Shown here: positions 32,560 through 44,936 of the stretch, in pieces
Layout of the letters: each line of letters opens with the position of its first letter
Position numbering within the stretch: position 1 is the first letter of the stretch
Origin: Nissolia schottii
Taxonomy: Eukaryota; Streptophyta; Magnoliopsida; Fabales; Fabaceae
Assembly (NCBI GenBank): GCA_003254905.1
Contig: QANU01086265.1
Coordinates: forward strand, 750,151-814,150
Length of the DNA stretch: 64,000 nucleotides
Reading direction: 5' to 3'
The notes under the pieces: model-generated
Told to the model about the DNA's origin: nothing
The model's input: the letters and a program-made list of their open reading frames with translations, nothing else
Database searches by the model: none
Made by a program: the position numbers and the translations under genes

Positions 32560-34475
32560 ATAAAATAAGGAAGGAAAATACTTAGAACTTAGCAAATTTA
32601 AACATTTACGGAAGACTTCTATATATAGGGGGAGAAGGAGACCCCTTCTAGTGATGTATCCAATGTGAGACTCTATTTCCGCGTTGTTGCAGTGCTCCAT
32701 GCATGGACACTGCAGCGCACCCACTCCCCCCCTTTTTTGTCCTAATTACTATGGGTCATCACAATATTCTCTCCTTAAGACATTTGGTCCTCCAAATGTC
32801 ACATGACTCTAACATCGCGATAAAACATGGATTCACAAAAACTTGACATGACTGAGATGAACATGCATGAAGCTATAACATACTGTCACATAAGCATACA
32901 TGAAATCACATATACATACATGAGCATACATAAGCATACACAAGAATACATGACATATGATTACCATGTAATGACCCAAAAGTCTTTACCGGCATACAAG
33001 GGACTAATAACTTACGGAAACATCTTAGAAACGCTTTTTGTAAAAGCACGCACTTTAACTTTAATTAAAAGCAATTAAAAACATTCTTTTTCTGAATAAA
33101 CATAAACTCTTTTACAATTAACATAAATATACATGATAATATACGTGATTGGTCTGAAGATACTTCCTATATACAATTAGAGAACTCTAGACACCAACTT
33201 GATTACAAAATAAATAAAACTAACATGTCTTATAGATATCTTCACCTCAAGGTAATTGTTGACTCTTGAATCTAACGTCGCTACGACTGGCCATGAACTC
33301 CAATCACTGCTACTTTGCTTCATAACCTATAATTAGAGAGGAAGTTGAAGGGTGAGAACTTTGGAAAGAGCCTCAGCGAATGACCACCCTCATGACGTCA
33401 TGGGACACTTCGAAAAAACATGACATGCAGATGCAATACATAATATAATAACAAGAACATTACGGTCTTGCTTATGACACACTGCCCAAGTATCTAGGCT
33501 CGATAATTGGGGATATACTACCTGAGTCCATAGATTCTTGACAGTTAGTCTTGATGCACTACCCAAGTACCTAGGCCACGATAGCCGGGGAAATGCTAAC
33601 CAAGTCCATAGATCCCTGATAGTTAGTCATGATTCTCACTGCAATGATACCAATGATCAACATATATAGGCTGTCGCTAACTTACAGTTCTATCATAGAT
33701 ATAACTTCCTTAAAAACATTTAAATAATCATAACATGACATGAACATTATAACGTAAACAACTTAAATGATATCATGTAATAAATTATTCATAGTCATCC
33801 AAGTACATGCAACATGACATATTCAGTGTAATAAAACACGTGGTCCCATGTAGTTTTAAAATAGTTTCATGACTTTCTTAAAAAATAGTTTCATAAATAT
33901 CTACTTTCATAAATCAAGAAGTTTCTAAATAAATCATTATTTTCATAAATAAGGAAATTCCTAAAATGCATAACTAATTTCATGAATAATAAAATGAGTT
34001 CTGCCTCCTAGGATTTCATAAAACATGTATAAAACAAATAATTTCTAAAAATACATACATGGTTTGAAAATAGACCGTGAAGAAAGTCACTCACTTGAAA
34101 ATGATTGAATGCTAAGGAGAACTACGCCTGGGAGCTCCTAACACCCTACGTGGAGACATTGCTTCCTTACGAACAAAAGGAAAAGAGAGAAAAAGAACAA
34201 AAAGAACTAGAGCAAATATCCTCACTAAAAAGTGAAACCGTTCAAGCTCTTGAGTGAATTAGCGAGTTTAAACACTCATAGGAGACTTCTATACACAGGA
34301 GGAGCATGGAGACCCCTACTGGTGATACATCTGATGTGGGACTCTATCAGCAAGCCGCTGCAATGTGCTTGGAGCATTGTAAGGCCCTTTCTTCTCTGTG
34401 CCACTACAGTGCGCTTAGGGCGCTATAGCGCATTGACGTTTCCTTTCTTTTTCTACTCTTCTAAGGGCCATTACA
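32560..34475 (-). mobile_element. Gypsy-derived non-autonomous LTR element, minus strand, truncated
   Basis: Read on the minus strand, an LTR starts TGTAATGGCCC at 34475. It runs about 1.5 kb through blocks shared with the plus-strand LTR at 34868-36945 (ttcactcaagagcttga, ttttatgaaatcctagga, gtttatgtttattcagaaaa) and fades near 32970. A short internal stretch of about 200 bases ends in a purine tract (ttaaggagagaatat), and a second LTR starts TGTGATGACCCATAG at 32763, cut off near 32560. No coding sequence remains. It is more worn than its relative at 34868-37880. Confidence 0.65.
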
Positions 34476-34499
34476 TACCATGAGGAAGGATGACATGGA

Positions 34500-34867
34500 A
34501 TACGTGATTGAGATATACCTCACGGCGTGATGTTCACTGGTTGATCGTTCTGATGAGTTAAGGAATAGAGGCGTAGGATGCCTCCAATGCCCTGACTTGC
34601 TCCTTGATTACCTAGTCCTCTACCCTATTTATTTCTATCAGCTTGCGCCACGTTACCGTTTTGCGGTGCTGACTAGAATGTTTGAGCAAAAACTTGCGGT
34701 TGCACTGACCCCTGACTTGAGTCTCCTAAAAGAAGCGGACAATACCTCTTGCAAGTGATCATTTGCCTCCACAACTATAACATGCTCTAGTAGCTTTCTT
34801 GCATTCTCCAGAATGTGGCTTACCATAAGTCTGGCACCATGGTCCTATGTCCCTGTCTTTCCTAAGC
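34500..34867 (-). pseudogene. Gypsy gag zinc-knuckle fragment
   Basis: On the minus strand one frame reads GPWCQTYGKPHSGECKKAT followed by RACYSCGG and then a stop. This is a damaged CCHC region of chromovirus-type gypsy Gag; the usual form is CxxCG-xHxGxC then CFxCGxxGHxxxxC. The knuckle binds genomic RNA during packaging. The first cysteine pair spacing is altered (CQTYG) and the histidine of the second knuckle is lost. Together with 37890-38330 it may be one gag split by the LTR element at 34868-37880. Confidence 0.65.
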
Positions 34868-36945
34868 TATGACGACCCATAGTCTTCATAGGTTAAAAAA
34901 AAAAGGGATACGTCTCGCGCGAAACGTGTAGTGTCTTGATTGAGACACTTTTTACAGGAGCTTCATATTGCGTAAAACGTTTAGTGTCTCGCGCGAGATG
35001 TTGTTCCTAGGGGCTAAACATTGTTTCTGGAGCTTCATCTCGTGCGAGATGTATTATGTCTGGCGTGAGACGCGTGTTGGGCGCACTGCAGCAATGTTGG
35101 AATTAGTCCCACATCAATAATAGCTATAAAAAGGGGTTTCCTCCTCCTCCTCCTCCTATATATAGAAGCTTCCCGTGAGTGTTTAGACTTGCTAATTCAC
35201 TCAAGAGCTTGAGAGATCCTGCTTTTGTGAGACTTTTCGCTCCAGTTATTTTTATTTCTTTTCTCCCTCTCGTTTTCTGTTCGTGGGGAAGCAGTGCCTC
35301 TACGTGGGGTGTCAAGATCTCCCAGCTTAATGCTCCTTAGCGGTCAGCCATTTTAAGGTGAGTGGCTTTCTTCACAGTCTGTTTTAGACCACATATTTTA
35401 TTTTTAAAGTTATTTATTTATTTATTTTAGAATTATTTTATTTATACATGTTTTATGAAATCCTAGGAGGTAAAAACTTAGTATTTTATTTTATGTATTT
35501 ATGAAGTTAGTTATTATTAAGAATTATTTTATTTAATTAGTTATTAATGAAATTATTTAATTAATTATTTTCTTATAATTATTTATTTAGAAACTCCTTA
35601 TTTATGAAGTAGATATTTACGAAGCTATTTTAGAAAATCATGAAACTATTTTAGAACTACATGGGACCACCTATTTTATTGCATTACATAAAGTCATGTT
35701 GTGTGTATATAATCAGTATTAAGTGATATAGATATTCATATTGTTTGGTTAAACCTTTAACAAAAGATTATGGTTAAGGAAAGATTCTGGTGGGAGAAGA
35801 TTTCTGTTAAGGAAAGGTTCTGGTTAGGACAAGACTTGGTATTTAAGTTGTCCATTGTAACGCACATCTCTTACCTGAGAAACTCCCTAAGCATGGGATC
35901 TTAGTTTACCTATATTTTTCCAAGATAAAACATTTAATAATATTAAGTCATGTTATGCTATTAGTGTCAGACAAAGGATTATGTTATTATGATCATGTTA
36001 TGTTATGTATTTAAACTGTTTTCATAGGAGTATATCTAGGATAGAACTGTAAGTCAGCAACAACCTACATTGACCCTAGTATATCTTGTACGATCATAAA
36101 GTATAATAGGAATCGTGTAGATTTAGGGCAAGACCGTAAAGCTCGGACATGACAGCCTACGATGCCCGTGTCATGTATCATGTAGATTAGGAATAACTAT
36201 TAAAAATCTATGAACTCAGATAGCGTATCCCCAACTATCGTGGCCTAGATGGTTGGGTAGTGTGTCAAGACTAACTATTAGGAATCTATGGTCTCAGGTA
36301 GTGTATCCCTAACTATCATGGCCTAGATACTTGGATAGTGGGTCTAGAGTAATGCATCATAAGCAAAACTGTAATGCTCAAAACATATATCTAGAAAACT
36401 CCCTACTGAATTATGTTTCCAAATGCTTTGTGTACTATTTATTATTATAGAAATGTTTTATACTTGTTATATATTATGTATTGCATCTGCATGCCATGTT
36501 TTCAAAGTGTCCCATGTCCCCATACGAACGGCCATTCTCTGAGACTCTTCCCAGAGATCGTACCCCTCAACCCCTCCCTCCAGTTACAGGTTAAGAAGCA
36601 GCAGAGTAGAGCATGGGTTTATGGTCAATACACCAAAATCCAAGAATTAATAGCTCACCTTGAAGTGAAGCTACCTATAGGAATTGCTAGTCTTATTTTT
36701 ATTTTGTAATCGAGTCATGTCTTGAGTGTTCCAATTGTATACAAGCATGATCTTCAGACCAATCGCGTATTTTATCATGTATATTTATGTTTAATGTAAA
36801 AGAGTTTATGTTTATTCAGAAAAGAAAAGTTTTATTTTTTTTAATTAAAGTTAAAGTGCATGTTTTTACGAAAAACGTTCCTAGAGGTTTTTGTAAGGGA
36901 ACTAGTCCCTTGCGTGCTAGTCACGTCCTATGTTGGGACTTGACA
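34868..36945 (+). mobile_element. 5' LTR (2.08 kb) of a gypsy-derived element with minimal interior
   Basis: It starts T(A)TGACGACCCATAGTCTTC and ends ACTTGACA, next to a primer-binding site at 36949 (TAGTATCAGAGTGG, close to the initiator-Met complement TGGTATCAGAGC). A core promoter is visible: ctatataTAGAAG near 35156-35166. The first 250 bases contain repeated TCTCGCGCGAGA-type palindromes. At 2.08 kb the LTR is long and lacks ORFs. Confidence 0.8.
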
Positions 36946-37326
36946 AAGTAGTATCAGAGTGGTAGGTTTACTTGTGTCTATTGGAGCAAGTGTCCTGAAG
37001 TAAAGTTACAATTGTGTAAATGGTAGGCACCACATTTATAAAATATGTGATGTTACATAAGGCTTATAGGATGTCAGCCATGAAATGTCTAGGGCCAGTT
37101 AGAAGAGTCAGCCATGTCTAGGGCCCAGTAATCATGTTAGAGTCAATTAAATCAGTTGTGTCCTTTTTCATTGTTTTTCTTCATGCCTAGTCAACACATG
37201 TTAGGAAGTCAAGTAAGTGCTATAAGGGTGGTTATGGAATAACAAAGTAACGCAACAGAAGCATGGTAAGGTCAGAAGGAAGAAGTTCGTGACATTTGGG
37301 CACCAAATGTTTTAAGGGGGAAAGAT
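36946..37326 (+). mobile_element. Interior (381 bp) of the LTR element: PBS to polypurine tract
   Basis: It begins with the PBS-like TAGTATCAGAGTGG at 36949 and ends with the polypurine tract aagggggaaaga immediately before the second LTR at 37327. Only about 380 bases lie between, with a repeated tgtctagggcc motif and no ORF. The element therefore depends on enzymes from other elements, like a LARD or TRIM derivative. Confidence 0.8.
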
Positions 37327-37875
37327 TGTGACGACCCATAGTCTTCATATGTAACAAAAAAAAAAATAGGAAACACATCTCGCTTGAAATGTGTACCGTC
37401 TCACACGAGACACTATTCATACGAGCTTCATCTCGCGCGAAACGTTTAGTGTCTCGTGCGAGATGATGTTCACAGGGGCTAAACGTTGTTTATGGAGCTT
37501 TATCTCGCTTGATATGCATTGTGTCTCGTACGAGAGGCGTGTTGGGCACGCTGCAGTGCCCAAGGAGCACTGTAACGATGGTGGAATTAGTCTCACATCG
37601 ATAACAGCTATAGAAGGGGGTCTCCTCCTCCCCCTATATATAGAAGCTTCCCATGAGTTTGCAGAGTTGATAATTCACTCAAGAGCTTGAGATGTCCCAC
37701 TTTTGTAATGCTTTTTACTCTAGTTATTTTTATTTCTTTTCTCCCTCTTGTTTTCTGTTTGTGGGGGAGTAGTGCCTCCACGTAGGGTGTCAGGAGCTCC
37801 CAGCTTAGTGCTCTTTAGTGGTCAATTATTTTAAGGTGAGTGACTTTCTTCATGGTCTATTTTAGACCACGTATT
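37327..37875 (+). mobile_element. 3' LTR, truncated after ~550 bp
   Basis: It starts TGTGACGACCCATAGTCTTC and follows the 5' LTR through the TCTCGCGCGA motifs, the ctatatatagaagcttcc promoter and the gggtgtcaggagctccc block. It breaks off after ttttagaccacgtattta near 37875. Here gag-like sequence resumes with a 35-base stretch that also lies just left of the 5' LTR, which suggests recombination rather than clean insertion. Confidence 0.75.
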
Positions 37876-37889
37876 TACCATGGTCATGT

Positions 37890-38330
37890 GTACCCTGTCT
37901 TTCCTGAGCTTTGTCTACTATCCTGTTGACTGACCCTCGACTGTGACTAAGTTACTGCGGATGTGTGGGAACAGACTCCAAGAAGGCAGCCCTTCCCAAT
38001 GGCAGTCCCTACTGACTATAATGCCCATGACTCCTAAAACTACCGAAGAAAGAGCCTTGCACCTTCGTCGTCTTCCTAGATAGGGGAGCTCCACCGCGCT
38101 CAGTCAAAGTGGTCTTGATACGAAGCGCAACATCCACAATCTCTACATATGACATGGTGTACACGTGTGCTGATAATCCAATACAAAAATCTATAGGTAG
38201 CCCTTTGACAGCGTTTGACCCTTGTTGCCTGCATCGAAATAAAACTAGAGGCTGCTTGAGACAAATACGTGAACTGCTCATCGTACTCTGTAAGGCTGTG
38301 CTTGATTTCTAAGACGAGACAAGAATACAA
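37890..38330 (-). pseudogene. Gypsy gag core fragment, frameshifted
   Basis: On the minus strand, parts of a retrotransposon gag domain appear in two frames. One frame has EIKHSLTEYDEQFTYLSQAA, the classic S--EY---F--LS motif. Another has LPIDFCIGLSAHVYTMSYVE followed by IVDVALRIK. Intact gag would form the virus-like particle core. Stops and shifts make this a remnant. Its order with the zinc-knuckle piece at 34500-34867 (minus strand, knuckle downstream) fits one interrupted gag. Confidence 0.7.
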
Positions 38331-38677
38331 CTACATGAGGACAAAGACATAAAAAATAAGAGAACAAGTAAGTCTTGTATTCTTTTGGTGATAGTGTGAG
38401 GCACACTTATTTGTATCTATATTTTGCTTGGTTTAATAGAGGCCAGACAAAAAGTACACTCGAAATGACTTAAAATACCCTTATTGTATTAATTTAATAG
38501 AATTTTTTTTTTAAAAAAAACACATTATCCTAATCTAAAAAGTTGTGTCCCCGTGACATGTCCCCGTGTCCTAGCAAAATGGAGTTACAGAAGTTACACA
38601 AATTTTTTGTCCTGAGACACAAATTTTTGCATTTGTCTTAGTAAACAAACAAGATTTTTGTCTCTGTGTATCAGACA

Positions 38678-39310
38678 TGTATTGTAGAAGTGTACAAACT
38701 TTAAATGGGCATAAGTGAAAACATTATCCACAAGTCACAGGTTTTGTCTTTGTTGAGGAAGAGGGTGTGCATTTTGGCACATTCTCAACCTTTTAATAAT
38801 TAATGCATAAATATTATAAACATTTTGACACAAACTTTTTTACATATTGTCATGATAAACATTAGATGGTGTGATATAAGCATTATGTGTTTGTCACAAA
38901 TGCATAAAAATGCAGAATCTGATGTATTGTAGAAGTTTGCAAACTTTAAAAGAGCATAAGTGCAAACATTAAATGGCCTTATGTGCAAACATTATCCACA
39001 GGTCACAGGTTTTGCCTTTGTTGAGGAAGAGGATGTGCATTTTGGTACATTCTCAACCTTTCAACAATTAATGCATAAATATTATAAACATTTTAACACA
39101 ATTTGTTTACATATTGTCGTGATAAACATTAGATGGTGTGATATAAGCATTATGTGTTTGTCACAAATGCATAAAAATGCAGAATCTGATGTATTGTAGA
39201 AATGTGCAAACTTTAAATGGGCGTAAGTGCAAACATTAAATAGGCGTATGTGCAAACATTATCCACAGGCAACAGATTCTATCTTTGTTGAGGAAGACAA
39301 AACATTAAAT
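38678..39310 (+). repeat. 245-267 bp tandem repeat, ~2.4 copies
   Basis: Units start tgtattgtagaag at 38678, 38923 and 39190. The first two contain gaggaagagg-tgtgcattttgg, an ATAAACATT block and ttgtcacaaatgcataaaaa. The second unit has about 22 extra bases through a local duplication of aagtgcaaacattaaat. The third is partial. It is non-coding; the ORFs inside are repeat shadows. Confidence 0.9.
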
Positions 39311-39983
39311 GGGTTTGGAATGCCATGAAGAATATATTGCTTCAAATCTATGGTTTCTTAATTATCCTTGAGTATTTATTTGTGCAGAGTATGGTCCTAT
39401 GAAAATTGTTAGAAAGTCGATCTTTTTTTACAAGAAAAGATTTGTCAAAATTATATGCTTTGCTTATTAATATTCCCGTACTAAACTCATGGAAACCAAA
39501 GGAAGTGGAAACGAAATGTATTGCAAGTGGGAAGCGTGGCTTCACGTGCGTTTTGGTGAGGGTGGGAGAGAGAGTGGATGAGACGGTTATTTTGGGGCCC
39601 ACAGTATTATTATACAAATGTATGTATGATGTATGGAATATGGGTGTACATGTAGCAGAATTGATAAAATAATCATGATGATTTTTCCTAATATATTTTT
39701 ATGACGGTTGTAGCTTGTATAAGTAAAGTCTAGGCTTGAATCTATTGAAACAACATAACCGTGTATAGCCAAATTAGGAAATACCAAATATACATCAAAG
39801 ACCTATTCATCTCGTCTTCTTGCTTTTCACTATTTCCTTCTTGATTTAAACCGTTTTGATAAACGAGTTTAAAACATAAAATGAATGTGTGAGTGAAAGA
39901 GATTTTGGGTAGTAAGCTTGTTTTGGGATTAAGGGAGAGGAAAGAATGAAGAACAAAAGGGAAGTGGGGTATATGAGGGTTGG
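39311..39983. other. Intergenic DNA, unassigned
   Basis: An 88-codon ORF at 39406-39672 has a plausible look (KPKEVETKCIASGKRGF) but no family match I recognise and no intron or promoter support. I leave it unassigned. Confidence 0.3.
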
Positions 39984-40690
39984 ATGGTGAGGGGTGAACA
40001 GCCCCGCTTCCCAATCCAAGCCCTAGTGTGGGTGGTTTGGTTTATGGAGCTTGAGAATCAATCAGCCTTGTGTACACCTTCAGGCGCCAGAGAGGGCGTG
40101 TTTTCTGCAGCTGTGGCTATGGCTATAGTGGATGATGCTTTCTCCTGTTTTCCTTCTTTGGTTTTTCTCTGGTTCTCTTCTCTCTTCTTGCTGTTATTTT
40201 TTGTTCTTTTTTTTCTTATATGTTTGTTGTTTCTAGTTGTGGTCTTCTTTGTTCTCTCTTGTTCAGTCCCCTTTATTCTCCAGATCCCCTTTTCTTTTTA
40301 TCTTGTTGTTTCTGCTGGTCCTGTCATTTTCAGGGGGCTGAGAGTGCAGGCCCTTGCTGCTTAGTCCCTACCTAGCTCACATCCCTCTCACCTTTGTCCC
40401 AAAACCCTCTCTTTCACCAAAACTCCTAGTACAAACAAAACTCCTTTTCATCCCCTCCACTAGGTAGTGGAAAAGGGCTCTAAAAATATGTAAGGATGAT
40501 GCCCACAGGTTGCTTCCTCAGGAGGTTGTCAAAGGGCGTGTCAGATACCCTGCGACCTACCTGGGGGGGGGGTTCTGTCCTTATTGTTTCCAGCCCATAC
40601 GCGAGGACGTATTTCGTGATTGATTCTCAAAACTCCATAGCTGGCCAAAAGGCCTTGGAGTGGATTCCATGACATATTTGGGATGTGGGA
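39984..40690 (+). pseudogene. Unidentified degenerate coding-like block
   Basis: This island is GC-richer than its surroundings. From 40492 one frame reads KDDAHRLLPQEVVKGRVRYP and ATYLG up to a run of ten G. After the run the good frame changes and reads SVLIVSSPYARTYFVIDSQN then SIAGQKALEWIP before a stop at about 40670. The two parts look like one protein broken at the G-run. Upstream, a 126-codon ORF (39984-40364) is largely hydrophobic from T-rich DNA. I do not recognise a family. A transposon internal region or a broken host gene are both possible. Confidence 0.3.
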
Positions 40691-42202
40691 TAGGGCCCAA
40701 AGCCCTCCAATTCATTACACCTCATAGTTCTCCTTCTTGTCTTATCATAGATATGCTGATAGCGTATCTGTTTGGCATCACCTTGTGCCAAACCCTTGAT
40801 ATCTATGCTAGAAACAAGTTCTCATGTGTTTAATATTTTTAATACTATCTTAAATACATATGTTACAAAAGGGTCTGTATCACTTCTTAGTATTAAAGTC
40901 AGAACGTGAATATTCATGCCAATAACTATCTTCTAAGGCGAGACTTTTCTTCTTCAACCTGAACTTACTTCATCCAAAATTATTAAAATGATAGGGAAAT
41001 GGAATATGTTATATTCGCGCATGTTAATTTATTTCGAACTCATTACTTCTTTCGGATTCTGGTTTTCAATATACATAAACCCATTGTTTTCTTCAAATTA
41101 ACAGCATAGGGCAACTCCGTACGTACCTAAAATATTCCAATTAGCATCGATTTCTTTAAGATTCGTTTACGATAATGATATTATAAAAAATTTAATGTTG
41201 GACTTTTTATTATGCCACCCTTTCTTTTTGAGAATTATTATGCCACCTGTTTATGTAACCACAAAAAGTTAACTAAATAAAGAAGTGAAATTGGTACGGA
41301 TTTCGCACTATTATATTAGTATAAAACAAATGGCAACTGAATTATAATTAGATGAACATATGACTTTAATCATTACTAATTTGAATGATTAGTTTCAGTT
41401 AAGCTACGTACAGTGTACGAAAAAACACAGCGAATAGAGTTAGCTAGCTCAAAACTAAAAACTAAAAATTATTGAAGTCTCATCAGATAATTGAGGAACA
41501 GATCGATCTCCCCTCATTGCTTGTGAATTGGCCTGATTCGACATTGACAAAAAGCAAGCACTTCCCTGCATTATTATTTTAATTTTAAATTAATTTAATT
41601 AAGTTGGCGAATTTTTTGTTTCACTTTCCTCAATATAGGACAACAAATAAAGCCAAAAACAAAATTGATGTGTAAACAGTGACTGACCCACACTCAATTG
41701 TGTTTTTCAGAGGCTAAATTAATACTTTATGTCAAAACCTTAATTTGGTCCTCAACAAAATATCATTACTCTATTTAGTTCTCCTATAAAATAAAAATAA
41801 AAGTGTCTTGATTAATTTCTTACGATTTTAAATGTTGTTATCATTAATTTCTTATCTACCATCTAATTTCTTTAAGGTGAAGGATTAACATAACACTTTT
41901 TTTTTCTTTTCAAAAACTAAGTAAAACAACGATATTTTGTTAGGAGTATAAATTGGGGTTTCCCCAATTTTTTTTTTTTCCTTTTCTATGATTGAAGTGA
42001 TTGAAGAGCACAGAGTACTCTCCAAACGAACGCTGCACCATATTTAACTTAACACCATATCTTTTAATTATTTATACATAACTTTTTTTCTTTTGTCTCT
42101 TATACTATATAAAAAAACACGTTTATTAAAAAAGACAACATTTTTATAATTTTTAAATCAATTCCAAAAAAAATGTATCATTACCTTTAAAGGTATAGCA
42201 TT
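40691..42202. other. AT-rich intergenic DNA
   Basis: No gene or clear repeat seen. An imperfect inverted pair (tgtttggcat..tgccaaaccc) lies at about 40770-40797. Confidence 0.4.
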
Positions 42203-43338
42203 TGGGGTGGAGTTATTAGCACTTCCATTTATCCATCTACACTTCCACTATTAATATTTTACATTAATTTCTTAAATTACCCTCATTTCATACTCCCTTG
42301 TAGGCCACTTCATTTTGTCCACAGTACTTTCAACAAATCTATTTACTTATCTCTTTAAAATACCCTTTCTTATTTATTTATTATTATTATAAAATTGAAT
42401 TATTAATGTATCAAATCATCAAGTAATAAAACAACAATAATTTTCAACAAATTATATAAAATACTCTTATTGCTTCCTTAATTAAATTAATTGTATAAAA
42501 ATATTTTTACTATAACTCAAAATTTTATTTAACTTTCTAAAGTCTTTTAATTTTTAAAATCATTATTGATTTTAAAATTGTGAAAATTAAGTATTTTATG
42601 AAATTATAAATTTACTAATTTAATATAAATTTAAACCTTATAAGTAAATAAGTTTTTCAATAATTTTTTAAAATACCATTCCTTATCTTTGTAATTAAAT
42701 TAATAAAAATGTTTAAATCCTCTTTTTTGTAAAAATACACCAGGTTAGATTTTTGTAATAGAAAAAGTAAAAGAAATAATTTAAATAATGATTATATTTA
42801 ATTAATACTGTAATGATATTGATAATTTAGATGTTGAATTTAATTTTTACTTCACATATTTTTTTAAGATATAATATCTTTTATATTTATGTATTGTAAT
42901 ATTATTTAAAAAATATATAAGATACGAAAATTTGATAATTTTTTTATTTATCTGTCAAATTTTCAAATCAAAAAATATTTTTTTAATATGCATAACACTC
43001 AAATTTACCATATTTTAAGAATTTTTTAAAAGACTTTATATCACGTTAATTTGATTTTTAAAGTTTAAATTTATATTAAATAAATAAAATATAAATTAAA
43101 AAAAAGTAAGGCTGATAATAAAAAATTAAAATAATTTAAATAATATTAAGAGTTTTTATAAAATAAAATTCTAGTTTGATGAGGAAGAAGAGTATTTTAG
43201 TTTTAGATAAATTAGTACATAAATTTAGTGAGTAGAGTGACAATAACAATTCATATAAGATGATAGTTTGGAAGTTCATGTCTAAAGGCTAATAGTAGGA
43301 GTGTGGATAGACATAATTCAGTACCAATAACCCTACCT
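42203..43338. mobile_element. Non-autonomous Mutator-like element, 1136 bp, with 9-bp TSD
   Basis: The perfect 9-base direct repeat tatagcatt flanks it (42194-42202 and 43339-43347); 9-bp duplications are characteristic of Mutator-like elements. The ends TGGGGTGGAGTTATTAGCAC and, reverse-complemented, AGGTAGGGTTATTGGTACT form imperfect inverted repeats of about 50 bases that both end in ACTATTA. The interior is extremely AT-rich and has no ORF. Confidence 0.75.
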
Positions 43339-43822
43339 TATAGCATTGGTTAAAAGTAACATTATATGATATTTTAGTACACAAAAGCTACAGTTTTCAT
43401 AGGGTTACTAAATTGTCAATATGCTAAAGTATTACAAAGTGTTATCTTTTTAATAAAAGTCATTAATGTTTTTACAACAAATGCACGTTTTTTAAGTGCA
43501 GTTAATGAAAGAAAAAAAATTGATCATAACCAAATTTACTGGAGTGAAAAAGGAACTTAAGCCAAATTTGTTAGAAAGGAGCAAGTATACAAGACACAAA
43601 TTTGCAAGATCAAACTAACAAAACAACAAGAAACACAAAAAAGAAGAAAAAACCAGAGCCAGATCAAACCGATGATCCTGTGCATATATCCTAACTAATT
43701 AAAGTCTACACCACATGCAATGCCATTTTTCAGAGACTAGCTAAATTATAAGTTCAATCATTATGCATACTCCTTTGCATCATGTGCGTACGGGTTGTAG
43801 TTGTACGTGTGATTATCATATA

Positions 43823-44509
43823 TGTTCGCAAGTAATTCGTAAAGGATACGAGGTTACCTGAACGGTAAGGGAGGCGCCTTGACGGAAGCTCTAAGTCTGA
43901 GGGCGAGGGCTCCGAGCGGGTTCGGAGGCCTAGGCGAAAGCTCCAAGCAGGGTCAGAGGTCTGGACGAGGGCTCCGAGCGGGTTCAGAGGCTCGGACGAA
44001 AGCTCCAAGCTGGTTCCTTTCGGAGAGAGTGCGGCAGCGGGGTGTACCTGCAAAGGCACTCTGACGCTCAACTAAGCACAGGGATTAGGAGAGTTCTCTA
44101 AGAGGAGAGTGAGAGGTACCTAATGGCCTGAGGGGTCGTGTGCTTTTATAAGTGAGGTTAGAGTGCAAAGATAGAGGTAAGATAGAGATAAAGCGAGGGG
44201 GGTTTGTCTATCCGCTCCCTAGTTTATCTTTTCCCGCTTATCTAGGAGTCGGTTGCGAACTGGGGAGGAGAGGTCGCCTCTACGTCCTCTTAGCCTTGTT
44301 GGGCCGGACGGGGTTCGGAGCCTTTGGGCCTACGACCTTCTCCTCCTCTAAGTGCCATGAGGCTCCCTCTCTTTGGGCCGGTCTGACCAGGTGGTGAGAG
44401 CCTCTTCTGCTCCTTAGTGGGTTGGACCCTTTAGGCCTTTTAGGGGATGCGAGCTCCTCTCCCTCTTAGAGGATTAGAGCTCTCCAACCCTAGTTTTTAG
44501 CCCGTAACA
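43823..44509 (-). repeat. 3' LTR of the Tat-type element (687 bp)
   Basis: It is a direct repeat of 48456-49141 with low divergence by eye; most blocks are identical. It contains repeated aagctccaag / ggctccgagc units of about 35-40 bases (43885-44010) and a TATA-like gtgcttttataagtg. Confidence 0.9.
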
Positions 44510-44936
44510 TTGCCCCCAGCACAAGCTCGCTATTTTACTGGCGAGTGCTGTGCTTTTGTTTTTTTTTGGGTCTCGTAGCTTGCTTTTGATTGGTCGTATT
44601 TTTCTTTGAATTTTTGTGGTTTCATCGGTATTTTGGTAATGCCATTTGTAATTTTTTGGGTTGATCTATGTTGCCCCCATTGTATTTTCTTTGACTTTTT
44701 TACTAGTAGAATTTCTCAAAAAACAATTTGACTTATTCTACTCCCTATTTTTTTAGAAATATCTCTCCCCATTTTACTTTCCCTCCCTCTTTATCTTTTC
44801 CCCCCTTTTTACCTTTCCCTCCCTCTTTACCTTTCCCCCCTTTTTACCTTTTTTCAAAAATAATAAATAAAATTCCAACCTTTCCTCCCCCTTTTTTTTT
44901 ATTTCTTTTGTTCAAAAAATTTTAAACATTTCCCTC

